64,000 bases of DNA from Macrostomum hystrix. Taxonomy: Eukaryota; Platyhelminthes; Macrostomidae. The position numbers and the translations under genes were made by a program. The notes under the pieces are model-generated. The model saw only the letters and a list, made by a program, of their open reading frames with translations. It was not told the origin of the DNA and made no database searches. The stretch lies in assembly GCA_950097015.1 (NCBI GenBank), contig CATNEN010000041.1, forward strand, positions 1,901,501 through 1,965,500, read 5' to 3'. Below are positions 40,641 through 51,915 of this stretch, piece after piece. Each line of letters starts with the position of its first letter. Within the stretch, counting starts at the first letter, position 1.

Positions 40641-43560
40641 TTTACTATTATGCATAAAAAATTCTCATTCTTATTAAACTATTATATGTTCATTTTGAAT
40701 GCAATAAATATATTGTATCTAATTTCGAGATTTTTAATGACCTTTTGAAGTATTTCATTATTGCATATAGCTTATATGGAAAAAAATTATAAATTACATT
40801 TAGTATGTGGCTAAAGTTAGAGCCACAGTTATATTTTTGAGAAAATGTTTCGACTATTATGTATAATCTTAATGAAAAAAACAACATAAGGACACATGTC
40901 CGGAAACATTTTCATAATTTTAGGTTGGTGCCACATGGCAGGGCATAGAGCTATGTTGATGCACTGTAATACAAATGGCATTCTGTGTCAATGCACAGGA
41001 CGAATATGTTAGCTGTGGAAAACATTTTTAGAACTAAACTTTTACTGTTCCCAGTGTACATCCATGAACTTTGTGCAAAGATTGCAATGGAGATATAAAA
41101 ATACATTTCATAGATAGACAATAGTACTTACATATTTTGTTCTACAATGAATGTTTTTAACAAACCTATTATACTTTAAAAATAAAGCATTCTACAGTTA
41201 ATTTTAGAACATATTTAATTTTCACAAAGCAGATCAGTTAAATCAATATCAATTTGTATATCTTTTTACATAGCCAGCTAACTAAAATAGTCTAAAATAC
41301 TGACTTAACTAAGTCATTTGAGGTTAAAAATTGCCTTCAAATAAATATTAAATGTAATGTTTAATATTTAATACTTAATATTAGAATATAAAATATTCTT
41401 AAATAAATTAAATAAATATTATTAAATAAACTTAATATTTATTAAATGACAAAATATAAAAAAAACACTTTAAATATCCTTTATCAGGACTTTAAATATA
41501 CTGCAATGATCATGAATATTTTTAGTACATAGCTCAGATTGTTGAATTGCTCAGCTATATGCATATGACTAAAACTTTCAATAATCTATGTAGAAATTAT
41601 ACAGCTAGTTCATATTGTTCATCTTACCTAGATATGCAAATGCAATGGTCAAAATGAAATCTTTTTTTTCATTTTTCATTATGAAAGTGACATGAAAGTG
41701 TATTGATAAATAGTAAATTTTATTAACAAAAAATATATATATAATATTTTATAGCGCTAGAGTAATAGAGTAATACATAGACTTATTGTTATTTTTACCG
41801 CCAATATTGGAATTAAATTATTATTTCTTTTTAAGCTAGGGTGTTGTTATTTTTTAATAGCTAAAAACTAATGTTATTTTAGGTTGTAAGTTGTCAAGTC
41901 AATAAGCTAGAAAAATGTATATATTGTATAATTTTAATTGAAGCTAGCTAGGCAAAGTAACTTTTTGTTTAAGCTTTTAATATTATAGATCTTATCTTTA
42001 TATATCTTACTTTACTTGATTTAGATCATTAATATATCTCCATAACATAACTAACTATATCATATAGTTATGATAGGCCTACACCATCACATCACCCGGT
42101 GCTAGTGCTAGTGCCGTGTCCTAGACTCCTAGATTCCTAGAACCACTGCCATTGACTCTACTTATGCTAAAACCGCTAAATCTGGGTCGTGGTGGTAGTG
42201 CTGATGCTGCCGCTGCAACCACTTCATCCGCCAATTATGAACATTTGCAAGTGCAATTTGACCAATGGCGACAGATTAGAGATCAGCTACTTTAATATTG
42301 AAGCTTTGCTCATGCAAGTACACTTAGCACACATGGCACTGGTACAGCTAGTTAGGCTTGGCCTAGCCTACTTCAGCAAGCAATAGCATGTCTGTGCAAC
42401 TTCAGCCCAATTGAAGGTCATTAGCTCAATTAATTTTTTCGCCACCTTTCATTTCACAACTGGTGAAATTTAAGGCCGCACGACAAGCTTGTGAAATCTA
42501 AACTTAAAGAAGCACATGAAGTCAGGCGAGGAGAGATTCTGAAAGACAAAATTATCGGACTACTTATCGCAGTACTCGAATTTTGGTATCTGGATATCGC
42601 TTTAAGTAGATGCATTCAAAAAGCAAACACCTGGGACTTTTTAATAAGACCTTTTAAAAAATGTTTGTGCTGTCAACTTATATTTGTGCGTGTTTCGTCG
42701 AATTGTATTCGACTCAATACAACAAAAATACTACATTTTTTTCGGTGCAAATGATACTTATAATTATTATTACATTAGCTTTAAATGTCTTAGTTACTAT
42801 ATTTTACCTAAGAAGAAGTACGAAAATCATCAACTTTGTTTTTTATTTTTAAGTACCAATCGGCACAAATGGTCCGATTCATCATCAGTCATTCATAGTT
42901 TTAAAATCTAATCTATATCGTGTGGTAGATAATCTGAAAATGTTTCATTCATAGCAATTTGATTTTTTGTTCCACCAAGAACAACTGGCTAATTCTGCCT
43001 ATTCGGCCACAGATTTAACAGAAAGAACAATTGCCCCCCATGCTACTACAAAAAGTAGAGCCACTTAATTTTTAGCTTGGGTTCAGCATAACCAATAGAA
43101 TCGGGATAGATTCAAGCCTAATTTCTATCATTGTACTGCCTAGTAGCAACTGATCCAAAATGTCCGAAATGTACTATTTACAGTTCAATTGATGGAAGAA
43201 AGCGCAGTAGTTTAACAGTAGTTTAACAGAAATTCGCAACTTAGCAGAAAGTAGATTTATGCTTTATTCAAGCAAAAATTAAGATGCAAGTTGCTTCATT
43301 GGCAAAAGACTTTTGCAACTGCAGCTGCCATTCATTTTGAATAGTAGAAAACACTTTTTACGCTGATTCCCAGCTCTGTTCCCCGGCTTTCCCCTTCTCC
43401 TTTCCATTCCATTGGAAGGAGGAGGAATGGAATTCCTTTCTAATTTCCCCCAGGGACTCTCTTAGCAGAATCATAGCCGTGTAAAAACTCCTAAGTCCCA
43501 CTCTCAGATCCCACTCCGGTATGAATAGAAGCAGCCCCCACCCCTGCAGCAGCTCTGCTC
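40641..43560. other. AT-rich unique stretch without a supported gene
   Basis: Markedly more AT-rich than the rest of the window, with A/T homopolymers and TAAATATTAAAT tracts around 41340-41480. A 43-codon ORF at 42162-42293 (M...NYEHLQVQFDQWRQIRDQ...) and the ORF at 42491-42754 show no recognised family. The block probably belongs to PHKA intron 1 if the first exon call is right. Confidence 0.35.
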
Positions 43561-43567
43561 AACTCAC

Positions 43568-43576
43568 AGAACCCAT
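43568..43576 (-). CDS. Tentative first coding exon of the PHKA-like gene
   Basis: ATGGGTTCT on the minus strand is followed by a strong donor, GTGAGT. It leaves phase 0, which matches exon 2 and would give MGS-STRRQLDFY, close to the length of vertebrate N-termini. If correct, intron 1 is about 10.1 kb and holds the 38-bp satellite. It is too short to prove by sequence alone. Confidence 0.3.
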
Positions 43577-43594
43577 TGAGTCGCTCACGAAAGC

Positions 43595-43602
43595 ATAAAT
43601 AG
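43595..43602 (+). promoter_or_regulatory. TATA box of glutamine synthetase
   Basis: GCATAAATAGGC. A start about 30 bases downstream gives a 5' UTR of roughly 70 bases before the ATG at 43699. Confidence 0.55.
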
Positions 43603-43698
43603 GCAAGCCTGAAAAAGCTAGATTAGCAGCGAGAACTTCTTAACCAGAGGATAAGGCGAGTTTTTGCCCACAAGTGCACGGGAAGTGTCTCAAGCAGC

Positions 43699-43737
43699 AT
43701 GCTTGGCATCAACGTAACGAATAAGACTTCTCTGATG
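43699..43737 (+). CDS. Glutamine synthetase exon 1
   Basis: Encodes [13 protein letters not shown] and ends at a perfect donor, ATG|GTGAGT. It joins in phase 0 to [12 protein letters not shown]. Confidence 0.75.
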
Positions 43738-46700
43738 GTGAGTGCGGACTCAGTCACTGCAGCTTGATGCTTTTATCGGACTTTTAAAAGATAGCGAGCG
43801 GCTCATGGAGGATTAGACAGGGTGTCCTGGAGAACTAGACTCAGTCTTATAAAACTGTTATCAGACAGACAAACCCGAACAACTTTTTGGGATACTGTAT
43901 GACGCCAGTCAGGGACTAAAAGTACAAGCAAACAGTGGCTTATATTCCCTCTGACAAGCACGTTTGGAATGACTCAGTGCACAAACAAGGGAGCCATGAT
44001 GGTAAGCGGGTTTTTCCGTTCAACTGCCTGAGCTTGAAGCTCAGCGCTCACCCGCCGCCGCTCACCTTCACAGAGGTACCTGGCCTTGCCGCAGCCGGAG
44101 GACAAGGTGCAGTGCATGTACATCTGGATTGACGGCACCGGAGAGAATCTGCGGGCCAAGACTCGGACGGTCGAGACTGTGCCTAAGGAGGCCAAGGGTG
44201 AGTCGGACCACCGGATGCAGTGACACCTGCAGCTCCGGCTGGCTGGGCTTCAAGATAAAAGTACAAACTAACACAAGACAGCTCACTATTTCAGGAGGCG
44301 GCGGGCGCGCTGGACTGAGTAAGTTTGAGCAATGAGCTGCTGCCTCAGCTATCATGATTGGATTCCTCTCCTTGTACCCGCCTCTTTCATTCTAGGAGTG
44401 AGATTCCATCGGGGGAGAATGGGATTCCATTGGGGGAGAATGGGATTCCACTGGGGGAGAATGGGATTCCATCGGGGGAGAATGGGATTCCACTGGGGGA
44501 GAATGGGATTCCATTGGGGGAGAATGGGATTCCACTGGGGGAGAATGGGATTCCACTGGGGGAGAATGGGATTCCATTGGGGGAGAATGGGATTCCATTG
44601 GGGGAGAATGGGATTCCACTGGGGGATAATGGGATTCCATTGGGGGATAATGGGATTCCATTGGGGGAGAATGGGATTCCATTGGGGGAGAATGGGATTC
44701 CATTGGGGGGAGAATGGGATTCCACTGGGGGAGAATGGGATTCCACTGGGGGAGAATGGGATTCCATTGGGGGAGAATGGGATTCCATTGGGGGAGAATG
44801 GGATTCCATTGGGGGAGAATGGGATTCCATTGGGGGAGAATGGGATTCCATTGGGGGGAGAATGGGATTCCATTGGGGGAGAATGGGATTCCACTGGGGG
44901 AGAATGGGATTCCACTGGGGGAGAATAAGATTCCACTGGGGGAGAATGGGATTCCATTGGGGAGAATGGGATTCCATTGGGGAGAATGGGATTCCATTGG
45001 GGAGAATGGGATTCCATTGGGGAGAATGGGATTCCATTGGGGGAGAATGGGATTCCATTGGGGGGAGAATGGGATTCCATTGGGGGAGAATGGGATTCCA
45101 CTGGGGGAGAATGGGATTCCACTGGGGGAGAATAAGATTCCACTGGGGGAGAATGGGATTCCATTGGGGAGAATGGGATTCCATTGGGGAGAATGGGATT
45201 CCATTGGGGGAGAATGGGATTTCATTGGGGGAAAAGGGGATTGCATTAGGGGAAAAGGGGATTCCATTGGGGGAGAATGCGATTCAATTGGGGGAGAATG
45301 GGATTCCATTGGGGGGAGAATGGGATTCCATTGGGGGAGAATGGGATTCCACTGGGGGAGAATGGGATTCCACTGGGGGAGAATAAGATTCCACTGGGGG
45401 AGAATGGGATTCCATTGGGGAGAATGGGATTCCATTGGGGAGAATGGGATTCCATTGGGGGAGAATGGGATTTCATTGGGGGAAAAGGGGATTGCATTAG
45501 GGGAAAAGGGGATTCCATTGGGGGAGAATGCGATTCAATTGGGATTCCATTTTGTACAGTGAGATTCCATTGGGGAAGAGTCTAATTTTATTGGGGAGAT
45601 TCGGATTTCATTGTGAGAGTGGGATTTTTTTGTGGAGAGTTAGATTTCATTGGGGAGAGTGGGATTTCATTGGGGAGAGTGGGATTTCATTGGGGAGAGT
45701 GGGATTTCATTGGGGAGAGTGGGATTTCATTGGGGAGAGTGAGATTTCATTGGGGAGAGTGGGATTTCATTGGGGAGAGTTGGATTCAATTTCTTAATGG
45801 CAGACAGAGTTCAAGAAAACATGAAGAAATGAGAAAAATAAGGAAGAAAATCTCGAAGCATTTAACTAGCTGCTTTCCTATGCATTGAGTCTGATGCAGT
45901 TGAGCATGAAGGTGAAAAGTGTGAGTCGATAGTGCCGGACACTCTCCTAGATGAGCTGCGTGATGCCTGGGGTTCCATGGTCCAAATCTCCTGCAAAGGG
46001 AGAGAAAGGCGGGGATCCCCCCACACGGCAGCTCAGGTGAATGCATCGATCCGCATGAGTTGCCGGGAGGCATCCGGAGAGTGGCAAAAAAGTTGCTTTA
46101 AAAATAGGATTCCGCAGCCTGCATAGGTAGCGCCCGCCTCGTGCTGCGGCTCAATTTCTCAGCTCATTTGCGACACTCGCCCGCATCAAAGGTGAGGGCC
46201 TTCTCCGCCACCACCTGAGCAGCTTTTGTTTTCTCAGTTGGTCCGGGGAGGGGCATCTGGTTGCCATGGAGACCAGCAATGAATTCTCTTTCTTGGGCAT
46301 TTTCCTTTTGAGACCCATGCAGTGAGGGCACACTAGGTAGCCTGATGTGGAGAATCGGCCTGATGAAGAAATCATTTTACGCATCTATTTTTCATCTGAA
46401 TCGAAACACGGCGTTGTGCAAAGAAAGCTATTTTGTGCAAGCCCGAAGAGGTGTTAAACGGAAAGTGCTTGTAATATTTGATTAAGCGTATGCTTGTAAA
46501 TGCGGCATTACTTGACGCAAAGTTCCAAAGAAACAGACATTTGAGAAGAGATGGGAGTTGAAAGGGTGAGGTGAGAAAAGAAAATAAGTTAGAAGTTACT
46601 TTCAGGATTCCGTAGCTGAGTGGAAATGGGGCAACGGCCTAGGTGTCCTAACCCAGGTCCGAGCATCACACTACCGCAAGTAGCCAGTATGACCCAAAAC

Positions 46701-48362
46701 CCCCCACACACAGACCTGCCAATCTGGAACTTCGACGGGTCCAGCACCGGGCAGGCGGAAGGCCAAAACTCGGACGTGATGATCCACCCGGTTGCGCTGT
46801 TCAACGATCCGTTCCGCGGCGGTGCCAACAAGCTGGTGTTGTGCGAGACCTTCGGTCATGACGGGACGCCGCACCCCAGCAACAAGCGGCACAGCTGCAA
46901 GCAAGCCATGGAGCTGGCCAAGGAGTTCAAGCCGTGGTTCGGCATTGAGCAAGAGTACACTATGCTGGACACGGACGGGCACCCGTTCGGCTGGCCGAAG
47001 AACGGCTTCCCTGGGCCGCAGGGTCCCTACTACACCGGCGTCGGAGCCAACAAAGTCTACGGCCGTGACGTGGTGGAGTCTCACTACCGCGCATGCATGT
47101 ACGCCGGGGTCAAGATTGCCGGCACCAATGCTGAAGTGATGCCGGCCCAGTGGGAATTCCAGGTTAGTCATCATTCGATTTTTTTTAATTCATCACACTT
47201 TATTTCTTAATTCTACAGCACTCGTTCTATTTTTAGATCTTACGTCATCCGCTCTATTTTTAGATCTTACGTCATTCGCTCTATTTTTAGATCTTGTGTC
47301 ATCCGCTCTATTAAAAATCTTGCATCATCAGTTCTATTTTTAGATCTTACTTCATCTGCTCTATTTTTTATACCAACGTAAGCCAGGCACACATGTTCTT
47401 ATTTTTTCATGATTGGACGAAGTGAGTCTTCAGGTCTTACATTATTCAGGTCCTGTGACGCATTACCGCTCTTTAACTAAAACTTTCCAGGTTGGTCCCT
47501 GTGAGGGCATTGACATGGGCGACCACCTGTGGATCGCCCGCTTCATTCTGCACCGCGTCGCCGAGGACTTCGGCATCGTGATCTCCTTCGATCCGAAGCC
47601 CGTGCCAGGCGACTGGAACGGGGCCGGCGCGCACACCAACTTCAGCACGCTGCAGATGCGCCAGGCCGAGGGCATGAAGGCCATCATCGAGGGCATCGAG
47701 AAGCTCGGCAAGCGGCAGGCCGCCCACATCGGGGCCTACGATCCGCACGGAGGCGCCGACAACAAGCGCCGGCTCACCGGCCTGCACGAGACCTCCAGCA
47801 TCGAAAATTTCAGCTACGGTGCGGCACGGCGTATCTGGCACTAGGGATCTGGATCTGTGCTGGGATGCCCACCTGGGATCTGGATCTGTGCTGGGATGCG
47901 CACCTGGGATCTGAATCTGGGCTGGGATGCCCACCTGGGATCTGGATCTGGGCTGGGATGCGCACCTGGGATCTGAATCTGGGCTGGGATGCCCACCTGG
48001 GATCTGGATCTGTGCTGGGATGCGCACCTGGGATCTGAATCTGGGCTGGGATGCCCACCTGGGATCTGGATCTGGGCTGGGATGCGCACCTGGGATCTGA
48101 ATCTGGGCTGGGATGCTCACCTGGGATCTGGATCTGGGCTGGGTGATTCGCTTCACTCTTCTGTAAGTAGTCGCAACTGAATGAAATCCAAAACCACTCG
48201 CGCGCAGGCGTGGCCAACCGCGGCTGCTCGGTCCGCATTCCACGCCAGTGCAGCGACGACGGCTGCGGCTACCTGGAGGACCGGCGCCCGGCCTCCAACT
48301 GCGACCCCTACTGCGTCACAGAGATGCTGGTGCGCACCGTCTGCCTGAATGAGAGCGGCTGA
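43699..48362 (+). CDS. Glutamine synthetase (five exons, complete)
   Basis: Makes glutamine from glutamate and ammonia with ATP; eukaryotic type II, normally a cytosolic decamer. Exons: 43699-43737, 44074-44197, 46714-47162, 47491-47818, 48208-48362. All phases join: 1095 bases, 364 aa, close to the usual 370. N-terminal beta-grasp: [20 protein letters not shown] and [10 protein letters not shown] (residues 56-65). Catalytic part: [38 protein letters not shown], then [19 protein letters not shown] (residues 238-256, ATP/glutamate-binding signature), [17 protein letters not shown] and [14 protein letters not shown]. No key motif is missing. The start is supported by the TATA box and by the NKT motif also seen in insect N-termini. 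Introns 2, 3 and 4 each contain a different tandem array. The gene is convergent with the receptor gene. Confidence 0.95.
44074..44197 (+). CDS. Glutamine synthetase exon 2
   Basis: [20 protein letters not shown] through [13 protein letters not shown]. Acceptor CCTTCACAG, donor AAGG|GTGAGT, phase 1. Confidence 0.93.
44398..45560. repeat. 20-bp G-rich minisatellite in GS intron 2
   Basis: The unit is GGGGGAGAATGGGATTCCAT plus T/C. The G run varies from 4 to 6, which shifts the reading frame. A block of roughly 225 bases around 44850-45090 recurs further right with the same variants (GAATAAGATT, AAAAGGGGATTGCATTAGG), showing segmental duplication within the array. Confidence 0.95.
45590..45795. 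repeat. 20-bp sister array in GS intron 2
   Basis: GTGGGATTTCATTGGGGAGA repeated about nine times. It is clearly related to the preceding array but was homogenised separately. Confidence 0.92.
46606..46690 (+). mobile_element. tRNA-like fragment (SINE head remnant)
   Basis: TAGCTGAGTGG (46612-46622) is a perfect A-box match. GGTCCGAGCA (about 46655) is a fair B box. There is no acceptor stem or CCA, so it is not a functional tRNA gene. It lies directly before GS exon 3. Confidence 0.35.
46714..47162 (+). CDS. Glutamine synthetase exon 3
   Basis: [20 protein letters not shown] to [12 protein letters not shown]. Acceptor CCACACACAG, donor CCAG|GTTAGT. It begins about 100 bases after a tRNA-like remnant. 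Confidence 0.96.
47215..47372. repeat. 27-bp repeat in GS intron 3, about 6 copies
   Basis: The unit includes TCTATTTTTAGATCTTACGTCATC. The reverse strand reads TGACGTAAGAT (CRE-like core), and each copy has a TTTTTAG acceptor-like motif. Confidence 0.85.
47491..47818 (+). CDS. Glutamine synthetase exon 4
   Basis: [20 protein letters not shown] to [12 protein letters not shown], carrying the ATP-binding signature. Acceptor AACTTTCCAG, donor TACG|GTGCGG. Confidence 0.96.
47845..48145. repeat. 31-bp repeat in GS intron 4, about 10 copies
   Basis: ACCTGGGATCTGGATCTG followed by GCTGGGATGC. Two alternating forms (CCCACC and GCGCACC, GGATC and GAATC) give a 62-base higher-order unit. Confidence 0.93.
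48208..48362 (+). CDS. Glutamine synthetase exon 5
   Basis: [20 protein letters not shown] to [12 protein letters not shown] and TGA at 48360-48362. Acceptor CGCGCAG. The C-terminus stops about 8 residues before that of the vertebrate enzyme. Confidence 0.95.
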
Positions 48363-48465
48363 GAACCAGTTCAAACTGGTTTATTGACCTGACAGACTGG
48401 GCACAACTCTTACCTGTACCTTGGCTATAGCTATGGTTATCTCTTACACAGCTTTCTTTTTTATA

Positions 48466-48735
48466 GATAGGGCATCTCAAAATGGGATTCTAGCATCAGG
48501 TTTGTAGATATGGGATCTCAGAATGGGATTCTAGCATCAGGTTTGTAGATATGGGATCTCAGAATGGGATTCTAGCATCAGGTTTGTAGATATGGGATCT
48601 CAGAATGGGATTCTAGCATCAGGTTTGTAGATATGGGATCTCAGAATGGGATTCTAGCATCAGGTTTGTAGATATGGGATCTCAGAATGGGATTCTAGCA
48701 TCAGGTTTGTAGATATGGGATCTCAGAATGGGATT
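48466..48735. repeat. 41-bp repeat after GS, about 6.5 copies
   Basis: GATCTCAGAATGGGATTCTA followed by GCATCAGGTTTGTAGATATG. It probably lies within the GS 3' UTR, before an ATTAAA at 48782. Confidence 0.93.
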
Positions 48736-48781
48736 ATATTCTAGTTATCATTTTATCGCTTGTTCCAAGAGCAACTGAAAT

Positions 48782-48787
48782 ATTAAA
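48782..48787 (+). terminator. Candidate poly(A) signal of glutamine synthetase
   Basis: ATTAAA, about 420 bases after the stop codon, just past the 41-bp array. Confidence 0.3.
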
Positions 48788-49474
48788 TCTATGGCTGTCT
48801 GGCAATATATTCTAATTAGCTTTGGCTTGTGGCCTGTGACGCTCACGGGGCCTGTAACTTCAAAATGAAACAGCTAAAAATAGGCAGATCTGAGCACACT
48901 GTCTTCTCAAAGCAAACACGAGTACTAATAATACTTCTAAAGCCTACCAGACAAGTTCCTGTTAGCCAGGGCTTATTTATCTCTGATGTGCTGGACTTTA
49001 GTTGCTTTGCTTGCATCAGCATAGACATGAGCCAGGTTCCATGTGACCTGAAAGCTTTGTGAGAGCCAGGACCGCGTCATGAGGCCAATTTTGAGTCGAG
49101 TTTCTAGGCGTTGCGAATTTGCGTCTGAGACTACTGCTCAAGCTGAGTACATAATTCTGGCTGGTGAGAAGATGCAGATTGAGAAGAGGCTGAGAAAAGC
49201 CCTGGAGCAGACGGCCAGCATATCGCTGATCCGGCTCTGCCAGCAGCTGGCAGCAACCCTGAGCTCATTGTGCGAGACTGTGCGGACGAGAAACTGGTAA
49301 AAGTACATTGTCTGCTGCATTTAATGGGTCGAAATAAAGATATCTTTTTGGGACTCTTTGTGTAGGGAGAGAGACAAGGAAAGTAAGAAGAGATCAGGGC
49401 AGAAGACCTGGGCGCCAGCTCGCTGCTCATTGAAGATCTGGACGGCAGCTCGCAGGACGGCAGGACGCCAGATC

Positions 49475-50030
49475 AGTCTCTCTCCCTCTCTGCTCAGTCT
49501 ACTCTCCCTGATGATCAGCCTACTCTCTCCCTCTCTGCTCAGTCTACTCTCCCTGATGATCAGTCTACTCTCTCCCTCTCTGCTCAGTCTACTCTCCCTG
49601 ATGATCAGCCTACTCTCTCCCTCTCTGCTCAGTCTACTCTCCCTGATGATCAGCCTACTCTCTCCCTCTCTGCTCAGTCTACTCTCCCTGATGATCAGCC
49701 TACTCTCTCCCTCTCTGCTCAGTCTACTCTCTCCCTCTCTGCTCAGTCTACTCTCCCTGATGATCAGCCTACTCTCTCCCTCTCTGCTCAGTCTACTCTC
49801 TCCCTCTCTGCTCAGTCTACTCTCCCTGATGATCAGCCTACTCTCTCCCTCTCTGCTCAGTCTACTCTCCCTGATGATCAGCCTACTCTCTCCCTCTCTG
49901 CTCAGTCTACTCTCCCTGATGATCAGCCTACTCTCTCCCTCTCTGCTCAGTCTACTCTCCCTGATGATCAGTCTACTCTCTCCCTCTCTGCTCAGTCTAC
50001 TCTCCCTGATGATCTGTCTCATCCAGCTAG
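49475..50030. repeat. 45-bp repeat, about 12 copies
   Basis: CTCTCCCTCTCTGCTCAGTC followed by TACTCTCCCTGATGATCAGCC, with two 21-base internal duplications. It is 15 codons long and open in several frames, including one reading STLPDDQPTLSLSAQ and an upstream acceptor-like TTTGTGTAG at 49357-49365. Coding status is undecided. Confidence 0.93.
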
Positions 50031-50134
50031 GATTGTGAGGCTGCAGTGCTGCGTTTCTGATTGTGCTCAACTTTGATTTTGGAGCATCGTTGAGCCCGTT
50101 GCGTCCGTTCACAGTAGAATTATTATTGACTCTG

Positions 50135-50315
50135 TAGACTCAGTTGATTTGCACCCTTGAGCAGTAGACTCAACTCTCCTTGAGCAGTAGACTCTGCCCC
50201 CTTGAGCAGTAAACTCAGCTCCCCTTAAGCAGTAGACTCACCCCCTTGAGCCGTAGACTCACCCCCTTGAGCAGTTGACTCTGCCCCCCAATCAGTAAAC
50301 GCAGCTCCCCTTTGA
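50135..50315. repeat. Diverged repeat of CTTGAGCAGTAGACTC
   Basis: About 8 imperfect copies with a period of 20-25 bases. Confidence 0.75.
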
Positions 50316-50985
50316 GCATTATTGCGCTCCCAGTTTCTGTAAGCCAGTAAAATGCCAAAAGTTTCATTTCTGATTAGCATTGTTTGCTCACAGCACAGAA
50401 TCCGCAGCTGTGCTGACACGCAGATAGGTATGAATATATTTGAATAGATATTTAGCAGATAAGGAATTGCGCAGTGCTGGATTTGATTGGACCCGGAAAA
50501 CGGCACAGCTGTGGGGAAAGCAGAGAACTGGACACAATACTGACACAGACAACAGGTGCAGATGGGGCGATGAGTACGGATGTGGGATTAGCACTGCTCA
50601 TTCAGCCAATTCGGTGAAAAACATCTTCTAAGTTCTAAAATCTATTTACAAAACAAAGACTCGCTGAAGTGTGACTGCCAGTAGGCAGGTGGGTGCAGGT
50701 ACATCACTGAATATCTGCTATTCTCAGAACTGCGTTGGTGCACTTTAAAACAGGATGCGAGTTGCTGGGGCCACTAAATAAATGCACAATGCGCCAGAGA
50801 CACGCGAGCCTGCATGCAGTGAGAGCACGGCAGCAGGTAAGCAGAGAAACTCGAGGCTAAAAATCTACTTCGATAAGCAAGCTGAGCTCGGATTGCTCAG
50901 TGCTCAGCAGGTGAAACTGCTCACAATGCAGGCTCTGAATTAGACTTTTTAACTGCTTTGCTAACTTGTGTTAGTAAAAATAGGC
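50316..50985. other. Intergenic, nothing recognised
   Basis: Unique sequence between two arrays, with no supported exon on either strand. Confidence 0.3.
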
Positions 50986-50989
50986 TATT

Positions 50990-51915
50990 TAGCTCCTGTT
51001 CGAGTTGGGCATCTAGTTCTTGTACAAGTTGGCTATTTAGTTCTTGTACAAGTTGGCTATTTAGTTCTTGTACAAGTTGGCTATTTAGTTCTTGTACAAG
51101 TTGGCTATTTAGTTCTTGTACAAGTTGGCTATTTAGTTCTTGTACAAGTTGGCTATTTAGTTCTTGTACAAGTTGGCTATTTAGTTCTTGTACAAGTTGG
51201 CTATTTAGTTCTTGTACAAGTTGGCTATTTAGTTCTTGTACAAGTTGGCTATTTAGTTCTTGTACAAGTTGGCTATTTAGTTCTTGTACAAGTTGGCTAT
51301 TTAGTTCTTGTACAAGTTGGCTATTTAGTTCTTGTACAAGTTGGCTATTTAGTTCTTGTACAAGTTGGCTATTTAGTTCTTGTACAAGTTGGCTATTTAG
51401 TTCTTGTACAAGTTGGCTATTTAGTTCTTGTACAAGTTGGCTATTTAGTTCTTGTACAAGTTGGCTATTTAGTTCTTGTACAAGTTGGCTATTTAGTTCT
51501 TGTACAAGTTGGCTATTTAGTTCTTGTACAAGTTGGCTATTTAGTTCTTGTACAATTTGGCTATTTAGTTCTTGTACAAGTTGGCTATTTAGTTCTTGTA
51601 CAAGTTGGCTATTTAGTTCTTGTACAAGTTGGCTATTTAGTTCTTGTACAAGTTGGCTATTTAGTTCTTGTACAAGTTGGCTATTTAGTTCTTGTACAAT
51701 TTGGCTATTTAGTTCTTGTACAAGTTGGCTATTTAGTTCTTGTACAAGTTGGCTATTTAGTTCTTGTACAAGTTGGCTATTTAGTTCTTGTACAAGATGG
51801 CTATTTAGCTCTTGTACAAGTTGACAATTTAGCTCTTGTACAAGTTGACAATTTAGCTCTTGTACAAGTTGACAATTAAACTCTTGTACAAGTTGACAAT
51901 TTAGTTATTGTACAA
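50990..51915. repeat. 24-bp repeat with palindrome CTTGTACAAG, about 38 copies
   Basis: The unit is TTCTTGTACAAGTTGGCTAT plus TTAG, nearly invariant over 800 bases, with TTGACAATTTAG variants at the right end. Each copy holds the perfect 10-base palindrome CTTGTACAAG. Open frames across it are trivial. Confidence 0.97.

Noticed and set aside
44352-45435. Multiple ORFs of 200-350 codons in GS intron 2
   Set aside because: They cross a minisatellite with variable G runs on both strands, and lie inside a well-supported intron.
46606-46690. Functional tRNA gene
   Set aside because: A and B boxes are present, but no acceptor stem or clear cloverleaf could be drawn.
50958-51879. Two overlapping ORFs of about 290-300 codons
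   Set aside because: Trivial translation of a 24-bp repeat.
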